This document shows, piece by piece, positions 26,763 through 36,530 of a stretch of DNA of 39,208 bases. Position 1 is the first letter of the stretch, and each line of letters starts with the position of its first letter. The DNA comes from Thermoplasmata archaeon (GTDB taxonomy: Archaea; Thermoplasmatota; Thermoplasmata; Thermoplasmatales; Thermoplasmataceae), in contig JAJYUI010000002.1 in NCBI GenBank assembly GCA_021792595.1, positions 1 to 39,208 on the forward strand, written 5' to 3'. The position numbers and the translations under genes were made by a program. Under the pieces are notes generated by a model. The model was not told where the DNA came from. It saw only the letters and a program-made list of their open reading frames with translations, and ran no database searches.

Positions 26763-27295
26763 AAATATTCCGCTATGGCCGTCTCAACCTCTTCCTGTGT
26801 TTCACAGGATGAGTAGGAATTCAGGGGCTCCCTGTTCACATCTATGAACGTCTGCGCCCAGGAAAACTTGGACAGCACCCGTTCTGCCTGATCGTGGTTC
26901 CCCAGAATGAAAAGAGCAGAAGCCAGTGCCTCCACGGATGAAAGAAGCCCTGGTCTTCCATAGTTGACAGGGTTTACGGGCAGGATAGTTGGCAACCTCA
27001 CAGAATACTTTGTTAGGTGCTTCTCGAAATTCCTTTCGCCTTTCCATGAAGTCTCAATGACCATTATCCCGGTCCTCAGGCACTGATCCCGGTCGCTCCT
27101 GAGCAGGTACCTCCTTGACTCAGGATTGAGGTTCACGGTTTTCCTCAGTGCTGAGACCGGGACTTCCTCAGCCATGCCCATGCGTTTCAGCTTCCTCATC
27201 GTCGATCTCTTCGGGTCGTCAAGCCTGAAGTCATGATACTTTACTGCCACATCCATTGAGGTTTTCAACCAACATGGTATCCCGTATATAATCAC
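26759..27295 (-). CDS. tsr3: Tsr3/DUF367 rRNA aminocarboxypropyltransferase
   Basis: DFRLDDPKRSTMRKLKRMG, VIETSW, RLPTILPVNPVNYGRPGLLSSVEALASALFILGNHDQAERVLSKFSWAQTFIDVNREPLNSY matches Tsr3. True start probably the internal ATG at 27256. Confidence 0.92.
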   Translation of the reverse strand: MIIYGIPCWLKTSMDVAVKYHDFRLDDPKRSTMRKLKRMGMAEEVPVSALRKTVNLNPESRRYLLRSDRDQCLRTGIMVIETSWKGERNFEKHLTKYSVRLPTILPVNPVNYGRPGLLSSVEALASALFILGNHDQAERVLSKFSWAQTFIDVNREPLNSYSSCETQEEVETAIAEYF

Positions 27296-27296
27296 C
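27281..27296 (+). promoter_or_regulatory. Possible TATA element (GTATATAATC) in the tsr3 upstream region
   Basis: TATATAAT lies upstream of the preferred tsr3 ATG (27256). Could serve plus-strand transcription of the 27.3-27.5 kb gap. No BRE clearly seen. Confidence 0.3.
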
Positions 27297-27567
27297 TTCT
27301 ACCAATGTGGTGAGAGCCTTCCACCGGACAGGTTCAAACGATCTGCAGTGCGTTTACAGACAGGCCCTGGTAATGCGTTATCCCTCTAGCACTCCAGGAA
27401 AGCTAATGTCGCCTGATCAGGTTCAGGGCAATGTGGTCTCTAGGAAACTAGGGGTTGCACACATCAAAAATACTTTATATCTGTCAACAGATGAAGTTAC
27501 AGGTAACTATGTTCAAGAATTATGGGTTTGGATCTAGTTTTCCAGAGAGAGACGTTACAGTCGTAGG

Positions 27568-29307
27568 TTGAAGGTAGAATCCGTGATCGAGTCACATTGG
27601 AAGAAGATTGTCTTTTCCCTGATCGCATCTGCGATTATCATCCTGAGCGTGTTTGCATTCTTCCCCTCGTCTCAGACACAACCTTCTGCAGTCACTCCGT
27701 CAATTCCGCTCAGTAACGTTACTGTTAACGTGAGCGTTGAACCCCTGGTACACTGGCCTACAGTATCCTCCTCGGCGCAGACCAACTCTACGAACTATTC
27801 GGGGGCACTGATTCAGCTCTTTCCTGTATATCACCCATTTACCAATGGGCCAAGTTACCTGAATTATTCGAATATAACAGCAATGGCAACCGGCTGGCTC
27901 AACCATACGTATAGCGGCAAATTCAAACTACCGCTCGCGATGTACCCCCTGGTTAAGCAGTGGAGGGCATACTTCGGGCACGCAACAGTGGGTGAGACCT
28001 CATTTATTGTCATAATCACTTACTTCTACACACACAACTCAACATCCAAGATAGCATATTCAGTCACCACAACAGCCCCTTACCGCCCATTTGGAATCAG
28101 CCTGAAGACTGGAGGGCTCATCAACGTCTCGGATCATCCAGTTCTCAACAGTAACTTTCATGCCATGGTTCCGGACAAAGATCTTAACTATCCGTCAACC
28201 CCAATTTACTCGAACTACTCCGAGCTTGCAAACAATACTTCAATCCTGATCCCCACGAAGAACTCTGCTACCGGTGGATATTCCCCAATGGGCATTGGAG
28301 GTGGCGGTGATTACTGGGTCTGGAGAGTAAGTTACTACAAACAATTCACACATTCACAGATACCAATCTCATTCCTCAATGAGACGAAGTCGGGTCTCTC
28401 GTCCATGGTAACCGATTCCATCACCATGGGATCGACACAGTTTTCGACAGAATTCAGCATGGCCCAGACAACGTTCAGCAGTTCAGAGAGATCCTACTCT
28501 GTTGGGACATCTCCGGTCTGGATCTCCGGGTTCTACGTGGGGGGTTCCGGTGTTACTACCTTTCCAAACAACTACAACAAGACCTATAGGGACGGGGTTG
28601 TAACCGTGCTGGGAAATGCCACTGTGGTTCAGTACCAATGGACCGAGGTCAATTCATGGAACCAGGTCATGAAGAAGGCAGACTATTACAAGGCAAACGT
28701 ATTCATATCATCACTGGACGAGGCCTATGACCAGTTCCATCTTAACGAAACCCATGCAGGATTTGTCAACCTCGCCAAATACACCAATACTACCTTCAAG
28801 GACCTGCCACTCCAGGAGAGATACCAGGTCGCATTTGGCATATATTTCAACGGAACTGATTCTTCCGCACTGTTTGGCAACGCCAACACGATTTCCGACA
28901 ACACCACTCTTCAGGTCAACAGCCAGGAATCCTGGTACGATATCTACTCGAGCATCAGAGCTACAACGAGCAATCTATGGGGAGAAATCGACGCATATTT
29001 GGGATTGGCAGCAGCGGTTATAGGCGTTGCTCTTGTTTTCGCTGCCATACCATTTGGAGCTTCGGTTGCAGCTCCAGCAGCGATGGCTGCATTCCTGGGT
29101 CTGGGTACTGCCATAGCGGGCTTCCTGTTAAGCGGCGTCATCTCGGTGAGCAGCACCACCTTCATGTATAGTGGATACATACAGAATACAGGTAATGAAA
29201 TTTCCCCCGGCGGTTCCGTTGTGATCAGTAACTGGTACACCATGGACAACATAGAGGTTAACGGAGGAACCTACCAGTTCCCGTCCAATTATGCCATAGT
29301 CACATAA
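27568..29307 (+). CDS. Secreted/cell-surface protein with N-terminal TM and a C-terminal Ala/Gly-rich hydrophobic region
   Basis: N-terminal KIVFSLIASAIIILSVFAFFP, NxS/T-rich ectodomain, C-terminal LGLAAAVIGVALVFAAIPFGASVAAPAAMAAFLGLGTAIAGFLLSGVISV. Start codon uncertain (TTG 27568 or GTG 27583). Confidence 0.78.
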   Translation: MKVESVIESHWKKIVFSLIASAIIILSVFAFFPSSQTQPSAVTPSIPLSNVTVNVSVEPLVHWPTVSSSAQTNSTNYSGALIQLFPVYHPFTNGPSYLNYSNITAMATGWLNHTYSGKFKLPLAMYPLVKQWRAYFGHATVGETSFIVIITYFYTHNSTSKIAYSVTTTAPYRPFGISLKTGGLINVSDHPVLNSNFHAMVPDKDLNYPSTPIYSNYSELANNTSILIPTKNSATGGYSPMGIGGGGDYWVWRVSYYKQFTHSQIPISFLNETKSGLSSMVTDSITMGSTQFSTEFSMAQTTFSSSERSYSVGTSPVWISGFYVGGSGVTTFPNNYNKTYRDGVVTVLGNATVVQYQWTEVNSWNQVMKKADYYKANVFISSLDEAYDQFHLNETHAGFVNLAKYTNTTFKDLPLQERYQVAFGIYFNGTDSSALFGNANTISDNTTLQVNSQESWYDIYSSIRATTSNLWGEIDAYLGLAAAVIGVALVFAAIPFGASVAAPAAMAAFLGLGTAIAGFLLSGVISVSSTTFMYSGYIQNTGNEISPGGSVVISNWYTMDNIEVNGGTYQFPSNYAIVT

Positions 29308-29309
29308 TC

Positions 29310-29429
29310 ATGCTGGGAAAACGTCTCCCGAAAGGTTCCAAGGCAAGAGTCCTGCGGTACACCCAAGAGGGAAATCGCAGGACGATTCCCAGGCAGGCTG
29401 ATCACATCGATATAAAAGATGAATCTTAA
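29310..29429 (+). CDS. Possible small basic protein (39 aa)
   Basis: ATG at 29310 to TAA at 29427-29429: MLGKRLPKGSKARVLRYTQEGNRRTIPRQADHIDIKDES. Below the ORF-track length cutoff. Starts 2 nt after the preceding stop. Confidence 0.35.
   Translation: MLGKRLPKGSKARVLRYTQEGNRRTIPRQADHIDIKDES
29409..29418 (+). promoter_or_regulatory. Candidate TATA box for pyrG
   Basis: GATATAAAAG, about 40 nt upstream of the pyrG ATG at 29454. Confidence 0.4.
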
Positions 29430-29453
29430 TTAGTCACCTATCGCTTATCTAAG

Positions 29454-31082
29454 ATGCAATACATAGTAATTTTTGGCGGAGTGATGTCCGGCCTTGGAAA
29501 GGGAATCATCACCTCCAGCCTTTCTCACCTCCTTGTTAACAGCGGCAAACGGGTCTCAGTCGTGAAGATTGATCCTTACCTTAATTATGACGCCGGAACA
29601 ATGAACCCCTACCAGCACGGTGAGGTATTCGTACTTAACGACGGGAATGAATCCGACCTGGATCTTGGCAATTATGAAAGGTTCCTTGACCTGGATCTGG
29701 GGGAAGAGAACAATATTACCACAGGAAAGGTGTATAAAGAGGTTATTGAGAAGGAAAGAAGGGGGGATTACCTGGGCAGCACTGTCCAGATAATCCCGCA
29801 CATCACCAATGAGATCAAGAGGCGGATCAGGAAGGCGGGCAAGGCAGGAACAGAAATCACGGTGATAGAAGTGGGCGGCACAGTAGGGGACATTGAGTCC
29901 ATGCCGTTTCTTGAAGCGCTGAGGCAGTTGAGGCGCGAAGAGGGCGATTCAAACGTGATGTTTGGCCTGGTAACCCTGATCCCGGAAATAGGAAGAGGAA
30001 TGGAACAGAAAACGAAACCCACGCAACACAGTGTCAGCAGCCTTAGGAGCCTGGGGATCGTGCCTGACATGATTTTTGCCAGGTCCCAGAACCAGCTGGA
30101 AGTGGATACCCGGAAGAAGATTTCGCTTTTTACGGACGTTCCAGAAGAAGGAATCTACAGTGTCACAGACTCTGAAAGCATATACTTCGTTCCAGAAATG
30201 CTTCACGGCCAGGGCATTCTGGACTACGTTTCCTGGAAACTTGATCTTGGCGGATTGATGTACAGGGATATCTGGAAAGAATTCAGGGAGAACCTGGCCA
30301 ATCCTTCAGAGAGAGTAAAGGTGGCGATCGTCGGAAAGTATACCGCTCTCACTGACGCCTACATAAGCCACAGGGAGGCACTAACTCATGTCACTGGAAA
30401 GAACGGGATAGCCGTGGACATAAAGTGGGTGGACTCGGACAAGCTCAAGGAAAGCGTTGAAGTGCTCTCCGACGTGTCAGGAATAATAGTTCCAGGAGGA
30501 TTCGGCTACAGGGGCGTTGAAGGAAAAGTCATTGCAGCGAGATACGCAAGGGAGAATTCAGTCCCGTTCCTCGGAATATGCCTCGGCTTCCAGGTGGCAG
30601 TGATAGAGTTTGCCAGGGACGTACTCGGCCTTAAGGAAGCAAACAGTTCTGAGTTCAACGAAAACACACCGGACCCGGTTATCGATCTTCTACCGGAGCA
30701 GGAAGGACTCGATTCTCTCGGGGGAACAATGAGGCTTGGCCTCAAGAACGTAATCCTCAATGAAGGAAGCGAGGCATTCGAGATTTATGGAGGTAACAAG
30801 GTTATACAGGAACGCCACAGGCACCGTTATGAAGTCAACCAGAAGTACATTTCACGCCTGGAGGAGAACGGAATGATCTTTAGCGGATGTGATGAGGAAG
30901 GGGTGAGGATGGAGTTTCTTGAACTGAAAGACAGGAAAAATTTCATCGCATCCCAGTATCACTGCGAATTCAAGTCCAGGCCGCTCTCGCCTTCCATCTT
31001 GCATGAGCGCCTTGTTATGAATGCCCTGAAGTACAAGAAAGAAAGGGAGGGAGAAACATCAAGGAAATACTCGATAGCCTGA
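29454..31082 (+). CDS. pyrG: CTP synthase
   Basis: [53 protein letters not shown]-terminal glutaminase GICLGFQ and HRHRYEVN. Confidence 0.98.
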   Translation: MQYIVIFGGVMSGLGKGIITSSLSHLLVNSGKRVSVVKIDPYLNYDAGTMNPYQHGEVFVLNDGNESDLDLGNYERFLDLDLGEENNITTGKVYKEVIEKERRGDYLGSTVQIIPHITNEIKRRIRKAGKAGTEITVIEVGGTVGDIESMPFLEALRQLRREEGDSNVMFGLVTLIPEIGRGMEQKTKPTQHSVSSLRSLGIVPDMIFARSQNQLEVDTRKKISLFTDVPEEGIYSVTDSESIYFVPEMLHGQGILDYVSWKLDLGGLMYRDIWKEFRENLANPSERVKVAIVGKYTALTDAYISHREALTHVTGKNGIAVDIKWVDSDKLKESVEVLSDVSGIIVPGGFGYRGVEGKVIAARYARENSVPFLGICLGFQVAVIEFARDVLGLKEANSSEFNENTPDPVIDLLPEQEGLDSLGGTMRLGLKNVILNEGSEAFEIYGGNKVIQERHRHRYEVNQKYISRLEENGMIFSGCDEEGVRMEFLELKDRKNFIASQYHCEFKSRPLSPSILHERLVMNALKYKKEREGETSRKYSIA

Positions 31083-31090
31083 GACTCAGA

Positions 31091-31387
31091 GTGATCGGAA
31101 AGCTGGAGGGTGATGACAGGTTCAGGGTAAAACTGAGCAAGGTGAACCGCAGCTTTTCAGTGGAATTTGACGGGAAGGAATTTTACAACTTCAGTATCGA
31201 AAATGGAGTTGTCAGCGAGATAAGCGCCGGAAAGATCGATGCAGATATATCCATCTCCGTTCCATCCAAGGTTTTCAGGCAGATACTTTCCAGGGAAGTG
31301 AACCCGATGACTGCATATTTTGAGAAGAAGCTCCGGATCAGGGCAAGCCTGGGGGACAAGCTCCTGATGACTGAGATATTCAGGTGA
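31091..31387 (+). CDS. SCP2-like (sterol carrier protein 2 fold) small protein
   Basis: GKIDADISISVPSKVFRQILSREVNPMTAYFEKKLRIRASLGDKLLMTEIF resembles SCP2-domain sequences. The reading frame extends upstream into pyrG ([11 protein letters not shown]...), so the start is uncertain. Confidence 0.6.
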   Translation: MIGKLEGDDRFRVKLSKVNRSFSVEFDGKEFYNFSIENGVVSEISAGKIDADISISVPSKVFRQILSREVNPMTAYFEKKLRIRASLGDKLLMTEIFR

Positions 31388-31403
31388 GTCCGGGGTCGAT
31401 AGA

Positions 31404-34400
31404 TTGCAGATTACAAAGGTAACGCCAGAACATCTTGAGGCTTACAACTCTGAAATCAGCCGCGAGGTTCTCAGGGCATATTCCATTGCGGAGAGGATGA
31501 GGAGACAGGGGAAGGATGTCACGGACATTGTTGAGATACCCCTTGCAGTAGACATGGCAGACAGGATAGAGGAACTGATCCAGATCCCTGGACTGGCTGA
31601 GAGGATCAGGTCCAGGAAGGACAGGAGCCGTGAAGAGCTGTCGCTGGAGATATCCGTCGAGGTCGCCAGGGAACTGAAGGAAAAGGATGAGCGTCTGGCC
31701 CTGGACAAGGCAGTCAGGGTTGGCCTGGCGATTCTGACGGAGGGAATTCTCGTTGCTCCGCTTGAGGGAATCGCAAGCGTGGACATAGTCAGGGATGACG
31801 AACACAGCTATGCCTCAATTTCCTACTCCGGGCCCATCAGGGGGGCAGGGGGAACCGCGCAGGCCCTAAGTGTGCTGATCGCAGACATAGTGAGAAGGGA
31901 ACTTGGCGTGGGAGAGTTTGTCCCGGAGGATGCTGAGGTGGAGAGATACATAGAGGAGATCCAGAGCTACAACAGGATCAAGCATCTTCAGTACCTGCCT
32001 TCGCCAGAAGAGATCAGGAAGGTAGTCCAGAACAGCCCCATATTCATCGATGGAGAGGGGAGCGAAGAGGAGGAGGTCTCCGGTCACCGTGACATGAAGA
32101 GAATCACCACGAACAGGATAAGGGGTGGGATGTGCCTTGTCATCTGCGAAGGACTGATCCAGAAGGCAAGCAAGATATTGAAGTACACAACCTCCATGGG
32201 AATGAAGGAATGGGAATTCCTCTCAGCTTTTGGCAAGGGAATTGAAAAGGATACCGCCGATACATCGAAGTCTGAAAAGTTTCTGAAGGATATCATCGCA
32301 GGAAGGCCTGTGTTCAGTCACCCAGGAAGACCGGGCGGGTTCAGGCTCCGTTATGGCAGGTCGCGGGTTTCAGGACTTGCAGCTGCATCCATTCACCCTG
32401 CCTCCATGGTGGTGCTGGGAGGATTCATAGCCATAGGAACGCAGCTCAAGATTGAGCTTCCAGGCAAAGCCGCTGCAATGACTGCATGCGATACCATTGA
32501 CGGCCCTACCGTAATGCTTGATGACGGATCGCATGAAAGGATACGAACCGAGGAGAGGTCAAGGGAGGTTCTGGACAGGATAGTGAGCATAACCGATCTC
32601 GGGGACATACTGATCTCATACGGGGAGTTCCTTGAAAACAACTACAGGCTCAAGGAGGGCGCCTTTGGGACGGAAAGATGGAACAGGATGGCACTGGAAT
32701 TCACCGATAAATACGTGGATTCAATTCCGGATCAGTACGAGAGCGTGGAATTATCAAGGAAATACGGGCTTCCGCTTCATCCGGAATATGATCTACTCTA
32801 CCACGATGCCGGGATTGAAGAACTGAAGTGTTTACGTGGAGCAATACTCGGATCGGACATTACCAATGGTAACCTATTGGTTCCGGCTGACCAGAAGGAC
32901 ACACTTGTGAAGATCAACATGGAGTTCTCCGTCGAAGGCAACAGCCTGAAGTTGCCATGGTTCTACCCCCTTGCAGTATGCCTTGGGCTGGACGTTGAAA
33001 ACGGCAGGATAGTGGAGTCAAGAGAGATAGGGGGAGACCACGCGAGTTCCATCGAGATGGTGAATTCCCTGTCAGGAATCAGGATCATTCCACGTGCCCC
33101 GACAAGGATTGGAGCGAGGATGGGGAGGCCTGAGAAAGCAGGAGACAGGAAGATGAAGCCGAAAGTCCACGCGCTGTTTCCCGTCGAGAGTTATGGCGAT
33201 GCTAGGAGATCCATAATGGGGGCAGGAAAGAAGAAGGGGGAATACCTCGCAGAGTTCCTTCCGCGATACTGCCCGAACTGTGACAATATAACTCCAGTCC
33301 CACTCTGCGAGAAATGTGGCACCCCCACTAGGGCCAGGGATGTGCCTTCAAAGAACCAGATTGATCTCAGGACCATAATTTCGAAGGCTGAAACAAGGAT
33401 AGGCATCATTCCTACGGAGAAGACGGAAGTCAAGGGTGTGAAGAAGCTCATGTCAGCCCAGAAAGTGTGCGAACCGCTTGAGAAAGGCATAGCAAGGGCC
33501 TACTATGACATCTCAGTGAACAAGGACGGGACATGCCGTTACGATGTGACCGACGTAACCCTCACGCACTTCACGACTGAAGAAATTTCCATGAGTGGCG
33601 AGGTGGCAAGGAAACTTGGATATGAACCGGATCATGTTAACGAGATATTCGCTCAGGATGTGATCATCCCTGAAGACGCAGGGGATTACCTCCTCAGGGT
33701 ATCAAAGTACATAGATCACCTGCTCATCTATTACTATGGCGCAGAGCCATTCTACTCATGCAAGACGAGGGACGACCTGATCGGAAGCCTCGTGATCGGC
33801 CTTGCCCCCCACACTTCCGGGGGAATTGTTGGAAGGATCATAGGATTCACAAAAGCGTCTGCCTGTTATGCTCACCCGTTCTTCCACGCTGCGAAGAGGA
33901 GGAATTGCGACGGAGACGAGGACAGTGTAATGCTTCTCCTGGATGGGCTACTGAACTTCTCGAGGCACTTCCTCCCATACACGAGAGGGGGGCTAATGGA
34001 TGCACCCCTGGTCATAACAACCAAGTTGAACCCGGAGGAAGTTGACAAGGAAGCACTCAACGTGGATACTTTATCATCATACCCTGAGGAATTCTACGAG
34101 GAATGCATCAAGGGAACGACCCCGTCGGAGATACAGGACATCATGAAACCGGTGAGTGTATTCATGAGTGACCATGGCACCTACTGCGGAATGGGCTATT
34201 CCTTTGAAGTATCAGACATAAACCAGGGAATAACGCTTTCCGCCTACAAGTCAATAGGAACAATGTCAGAGAAGATAGAGAAGCAGTTGAACCTCGCAAG
34301 GAGCATCCGTGCAGTGGATGCCGATGACGTTGCCTCAAGGGTGCTTGAGTCCCACTTTCTCCCGGACATCTACGGTAATTTCAGGGGATTCTTCACACAG

Positions 34401-34664
34401 ACCTTCAGGTGCAGCAAATGCAGCGCAAAGTACAGGAGGGTTCCCCTTTCCGGAAAATGCAGGAGTTGCGGATCCGAGTCTATTATCCTCACCGTACACA
34501 AGGGGGGAATCGTGAAGTACCTGGAGGAGACCAGAAAGGTTCTTGCCTCATTTGAACTGCCGGAATACCTGAGAAGCAGGATCGAGAATCTCATGAGAAC
34601 TATAGATGGAACCTTTACCCAGGAAGAACAGCATTTATCACTAATAGATTATGTGAGGGAATAA
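31404..34664 (+). CDS. polC: DNA polymerase D large subunit (DP2)
   Basis: GPIRGAGGTAQALSVLIADIVRRELGVGEF, FLPRYCPNCDNITPVPLCEKCGTPT, AHPFFHAAKRRNCDGDEDSVMLLLDGLLNFSRHFLP, C-terminal zinc cysteines FRCSKCSAKYRRVPLSGKCRSCG. Confidence 0.97.
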   Translation: MQITKVTPEHLEAYNSEISREVLRAYSIAERMRRQGKDVTDIVEIPLAVDMADRIEELIQIPGLAERIRSRKDRSREELSLEISVEVARELKEKDERLALDKAVRVGLAILTEGILVAPLEGIASVDIVRDDEHSYASISYSGPIRGAGGTAQALSVLIADIVRRELGVGEFVPEDAEVERYIEEIQSYNRIKHLQYLPSPEEIRKVVQNSPIFIDGEGSEEEEVSGHRDMKRITTNRIRGGMCLVICEGLIQKASKILKYTTSMGMKEWEFLSAFGKGIEKDTADTSKSEKFLKDIIAGRPVFSHPGRPGGFRLRYGRSRVSGLAAASIHPASMVVLGGFIAIGTQLKIELPGKAAAMTACDTIDGPTVMLDDGSHERIRTEERSREVLDRIVSITDLGDILISYGEFLENNYRLKEGAFGTERWNRMALEFTDKYVDSIPDQYESVELSRKYGLPLHPEYDLLYHDAGIEELKCLRGAILGSDITNGNLLVPADQKDTLVKINMEFSVEGNSLKLPWFYPLAVCLGLDVENGRIVESREIGGDHASSIEMVNSLSGIRIIPRAPTRIGARMGRPEKAGDRKMKPKVHALFPVESYGDARRSIMGAGKKKGEYLAEFLPRYCPNCDNITPVPLCEKCGTPTRARDVPSKNQIDLRTIISKAETRIGIIPTEKTEVKGVKKLMSAQKVCEPLEKGIARAYYDISVNKDGTCRYDVTDVTLTHFTTEEISMSGEVARKLGYEPDHVNEIFAQDVIIPEDAGDYLLRVSKYIDHLLIYYYGAEPFYSCKTRDDLIGSLVIGLAPHTSGGIVGRIIGFTKASACYAHPFFHAAKRRNCDGDEDSVMLLLDGLLNFSRHFLPYTRGGLMDAPLVITTKLNPEEVDKEALNVDTLSSYPEEFYEECIKGTTPSEIQDIMKPVSVFMSDHGTYCGMGYSFEVSDINQGITLSAYKSIGTMSEKIEKQLNLARSIRAVDADDVASRVLESHFLPDIYGNFRGFFTQTFRCSKCSAKYRRVPLSGKCRSCGSESIILTVHKGGIVKYLEETRKVLASFELPEYLRSRIENLMRTIDGTFTQEEQHLSLIDYVRE

Positions 34665-34665
34665 T

Positions 34666-35445
34666 ATGATTGGATCGCTTTTTGTAACAGGGCCGGCAGG
34701 AACCGGCAAGTCGACATTCTGCTCTAGCCTGAAGAACTACATCCAGTTGAATGACGCCGAGTGCTTCACGGTGAACCTCGATCCGGGTGCGGAATACATA
34801 CCTTATGAACCTGAAATAGACGTGAGGGAATGGATCTCCCTTCCAGAAATCATGAGCGACTACTCGCTCGGCCCAAACGGTGCGCAGGTTGTTGCCTCAG
34901 ATCTAATGCTGGAGCGTGTTGACGAGATCAGGAAACAGCTTGACGAACTGGACGAAGGATATGTGATCTTTGACACTCCGGGCCAGATAGAACTTTTCTC
35001 GTTCAGGCAGGGCAGTATTCAACTCGTTGATGCGCTTTCCGACGGGAAGTCCATGATTTCTTTCCTGGCAGACTCTGTTCTTTCCACCACGCCGTCGGGC
35101 TTCATCTCGCAGAAGATGCTTTTCGGTTCTGTATTCTACAGGTTTTTCAAGCCAATGCTCTTCGTCCTGAACAAATCAGATCTCATAACAGGAGAAGACA
35201 TTTCGAGGGCAGTTTCCTGGGAGTCCGATCCGGATTTGCTTTACGATGCCCTGAGAGACGAGAAACAGAACATGGTCAAGGAGTACCTTCTCGAGATTGT
35301 GAGATCGTTCAAGGAGAGTGAACTGATGACAAGGCTGTATTCCACTTCATCAACCGAGATGTCAGGATTTGACGATATATACTCACAGATGACGCTGTTT
35401 TTCCTCGGCGGAGAAGATACGGATACGGCTTACAGGGATGAGTAG
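34666..35445 (+). CDS. GPN-loop GTPase
   Basis: VTGPAGTGKSTFC, VNLDPGAEYIPYEPEIDVREW, GPNGAQV (GPN motif), FDTPGQIELFSF, LNKSDL. Confidence 0.95.
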   Translation: MIGSLFVTGPAGTGKSTFCSSLKNYIQLNDAECFTVNLDPGAEYIPYEPEIDVREWISLPEIMSDYSLGPNGAQVVASDLMLERVDEIRKQLDELDEGYVIFDTPGQIELFSFRQGSIQLVDALSDGKSMISFLADSVLSTTPSGFISQKMLFGSVFYRFFKPMLFVLNKSDLITGEDISRAVSWESDPDLLYDALRDEKQNMVKEYLLEIVRSFKESELMTRLYSTSSTEMSGFDDIYSQMTLFFLGGEDTDTAYRDE

Positions 35446-35653
35446 GCTTTTTCCTTCAGCGCTGCAGGAGCCCAGTGGTGATTGCCTGCTTATAAACCCT
35501 GATCGCCTCATTAAAATAGTGTGCGTGACAAAAATGTATCAATCCAATTGATTGTAAGCAGTTTTAAATCATCAGGAGCGGCTTTTATATAGACGCTTAC
35601 TGCACCGTGACCTGGAATGAAAAGGCTTTATTTGCAGTGAGTTTAGGCGTCTG

Positions 35654-35848
35654 ATGTCCTCCAAAAGGCACTGCATTATCTGCTCTGATCTGGTATACTC
35701 CGGGCTGTTCTGCTCGGACTGTTCCGCGGAGATACATCGTACGAGGACAATTGAAGAACAGTCGTTCGATCAGTGGCTGATGGAGAACAGGAACCAGAGA
35801 AAACAGGATTTTGACGCCGATCTTTACAGCAGACTTGACAATTTTTAA
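35654..35848 (+). CDS. Small putative zinc-binding protein
   Basis: 64 aa with CIIC...CSDC cysteine pairs. Preceded by TATA-like TTTTATATAG near 35584-35592. Confidence 0.55.
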   Translation: MSSKRHCIICSDLVYSGLFCSDCSAEIHRTRTIEEQSFDQWLMENRNQRKQDFDADLYSRLDNF

Positions 35849-35903
35849 AGTTTGTAAACAAATAGTTTTTTAAAGTTTGTCAAAATTGTGAAATGGTGAA
35901 ATA
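35839..35903 (+). promoter_or_regulatory. sod promoter region with direct and inverted repeats
   Basis: TTTTTAAAGTTTGT repeated at 35842-35855 and 35867-35880, enclosed by ACAATTTT (35839-35846) and AAAATTGT (35882-35889). GGTGA lies before the sod ATG. Confidence 0.6.
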
Positions 35904-36518
35904 ATGTCTGAAGAATGGCTAGGAAAAGATAACCTGAAACCAAAGGACCTTGACGGAATTTCCGCACAGCAGATTGAGTATCACTTCGAGACACACTACA
36001 AGGGTTACGTAAAGAAGCTGAACGAAACCTGGGAGAAGCTACAGACAGCTGACAGAAGCAAGGCAAACCAGAACTATTCAGAGTTCAGGGAACTCAAGCT
36101 TGAGGAGACGTTCAATTATGACGGAGCTCTGCTTCACGAGATTTACTTCGGTAACCTGCACAAGAGCGAGTCCAGCGCACCGGAATCGTTCAGGAAAGCT
36201 GTCGAGAAGGACTTCGGAAGCTACGAAAAGTGGGTCGAGGACTTCAAGGCCACTGGAATTGCATTCAGGGGCTGGTCGCTGCTGGTCTTTGATCTAAACA
36301 CAGGCAAGCTCAGAAACATCGGGGCTGATGTTCACAACACCAATGGAATCTGGAACGCCATCGTGATCCTTGCACTTGACGTATATGAGCACGCCTACTA
36401 TGTGGATTACGGACCAAAGAGAGCGGGATACCTCGACGCATTCATGAAGAACGTGAACTGGAAACTTGTCGAGGAGAAACTCTCGAAGGCTCACAAAGCC
36501 TACGAAGTCTTCAAGTGA
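35904..36518 (+). CDS. sod: Superoxide dismutase, Fe/Mn family
   Basis: QQIEYHFETHYKGYVKKLNE, LHEIYFGNLHK, GWSLLVFDLNTGKLRN, ALDVYEHAYYVDYGPKRAGYLDAFM. Confidence 0.97.
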   Translation: MSEEWLGKDNLKPKDLDGISAQQIEYHFETHYKGYVKKLNETWEKLQTADRSKANQNYSEFRELKLEETFNYDGALLHEIYFGNLHKSESSAPESFRKAVEKDFGSYEKWVEDFKATGIAFRGWSLLVFDLNTGKLRNIGADVHNTNGIWNAIVILALDVYEHAYYVDYGPKRAGYLDAFMKNVNWKLVEEKLSKAHKAYEVFK

Positions 36519-36530
36519 GACAGATCCGAA

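Noticed and set aside
27320-27360. GGTTCAAAC resembling a tRNA T-loop
   Set aside because: Flanking bases do not form a T-stem, and no acceptor, D or anticodon arms could be folded around it.
27307-27537. 76-aa plus-strand ORF in the tsr3-surface protein gap
   Set aside because: GTG start, no SD, no recognisable family, and it reads through a TATA-like element; more likely noncoding or a leader.
31404-34664. Possible intein in the PolD large subunit
   Set aside because: Motifs are contiguous and length (1086 aa) is normal; no splicing motifs seen.
35446-35653. Possible C/D-box sRNA (TGATTG...CTGA) in the spacer after the GPN GTPase
   Set aside because: C box is imperfect and the box spacing does not fit an archaeal C/D sRNA.
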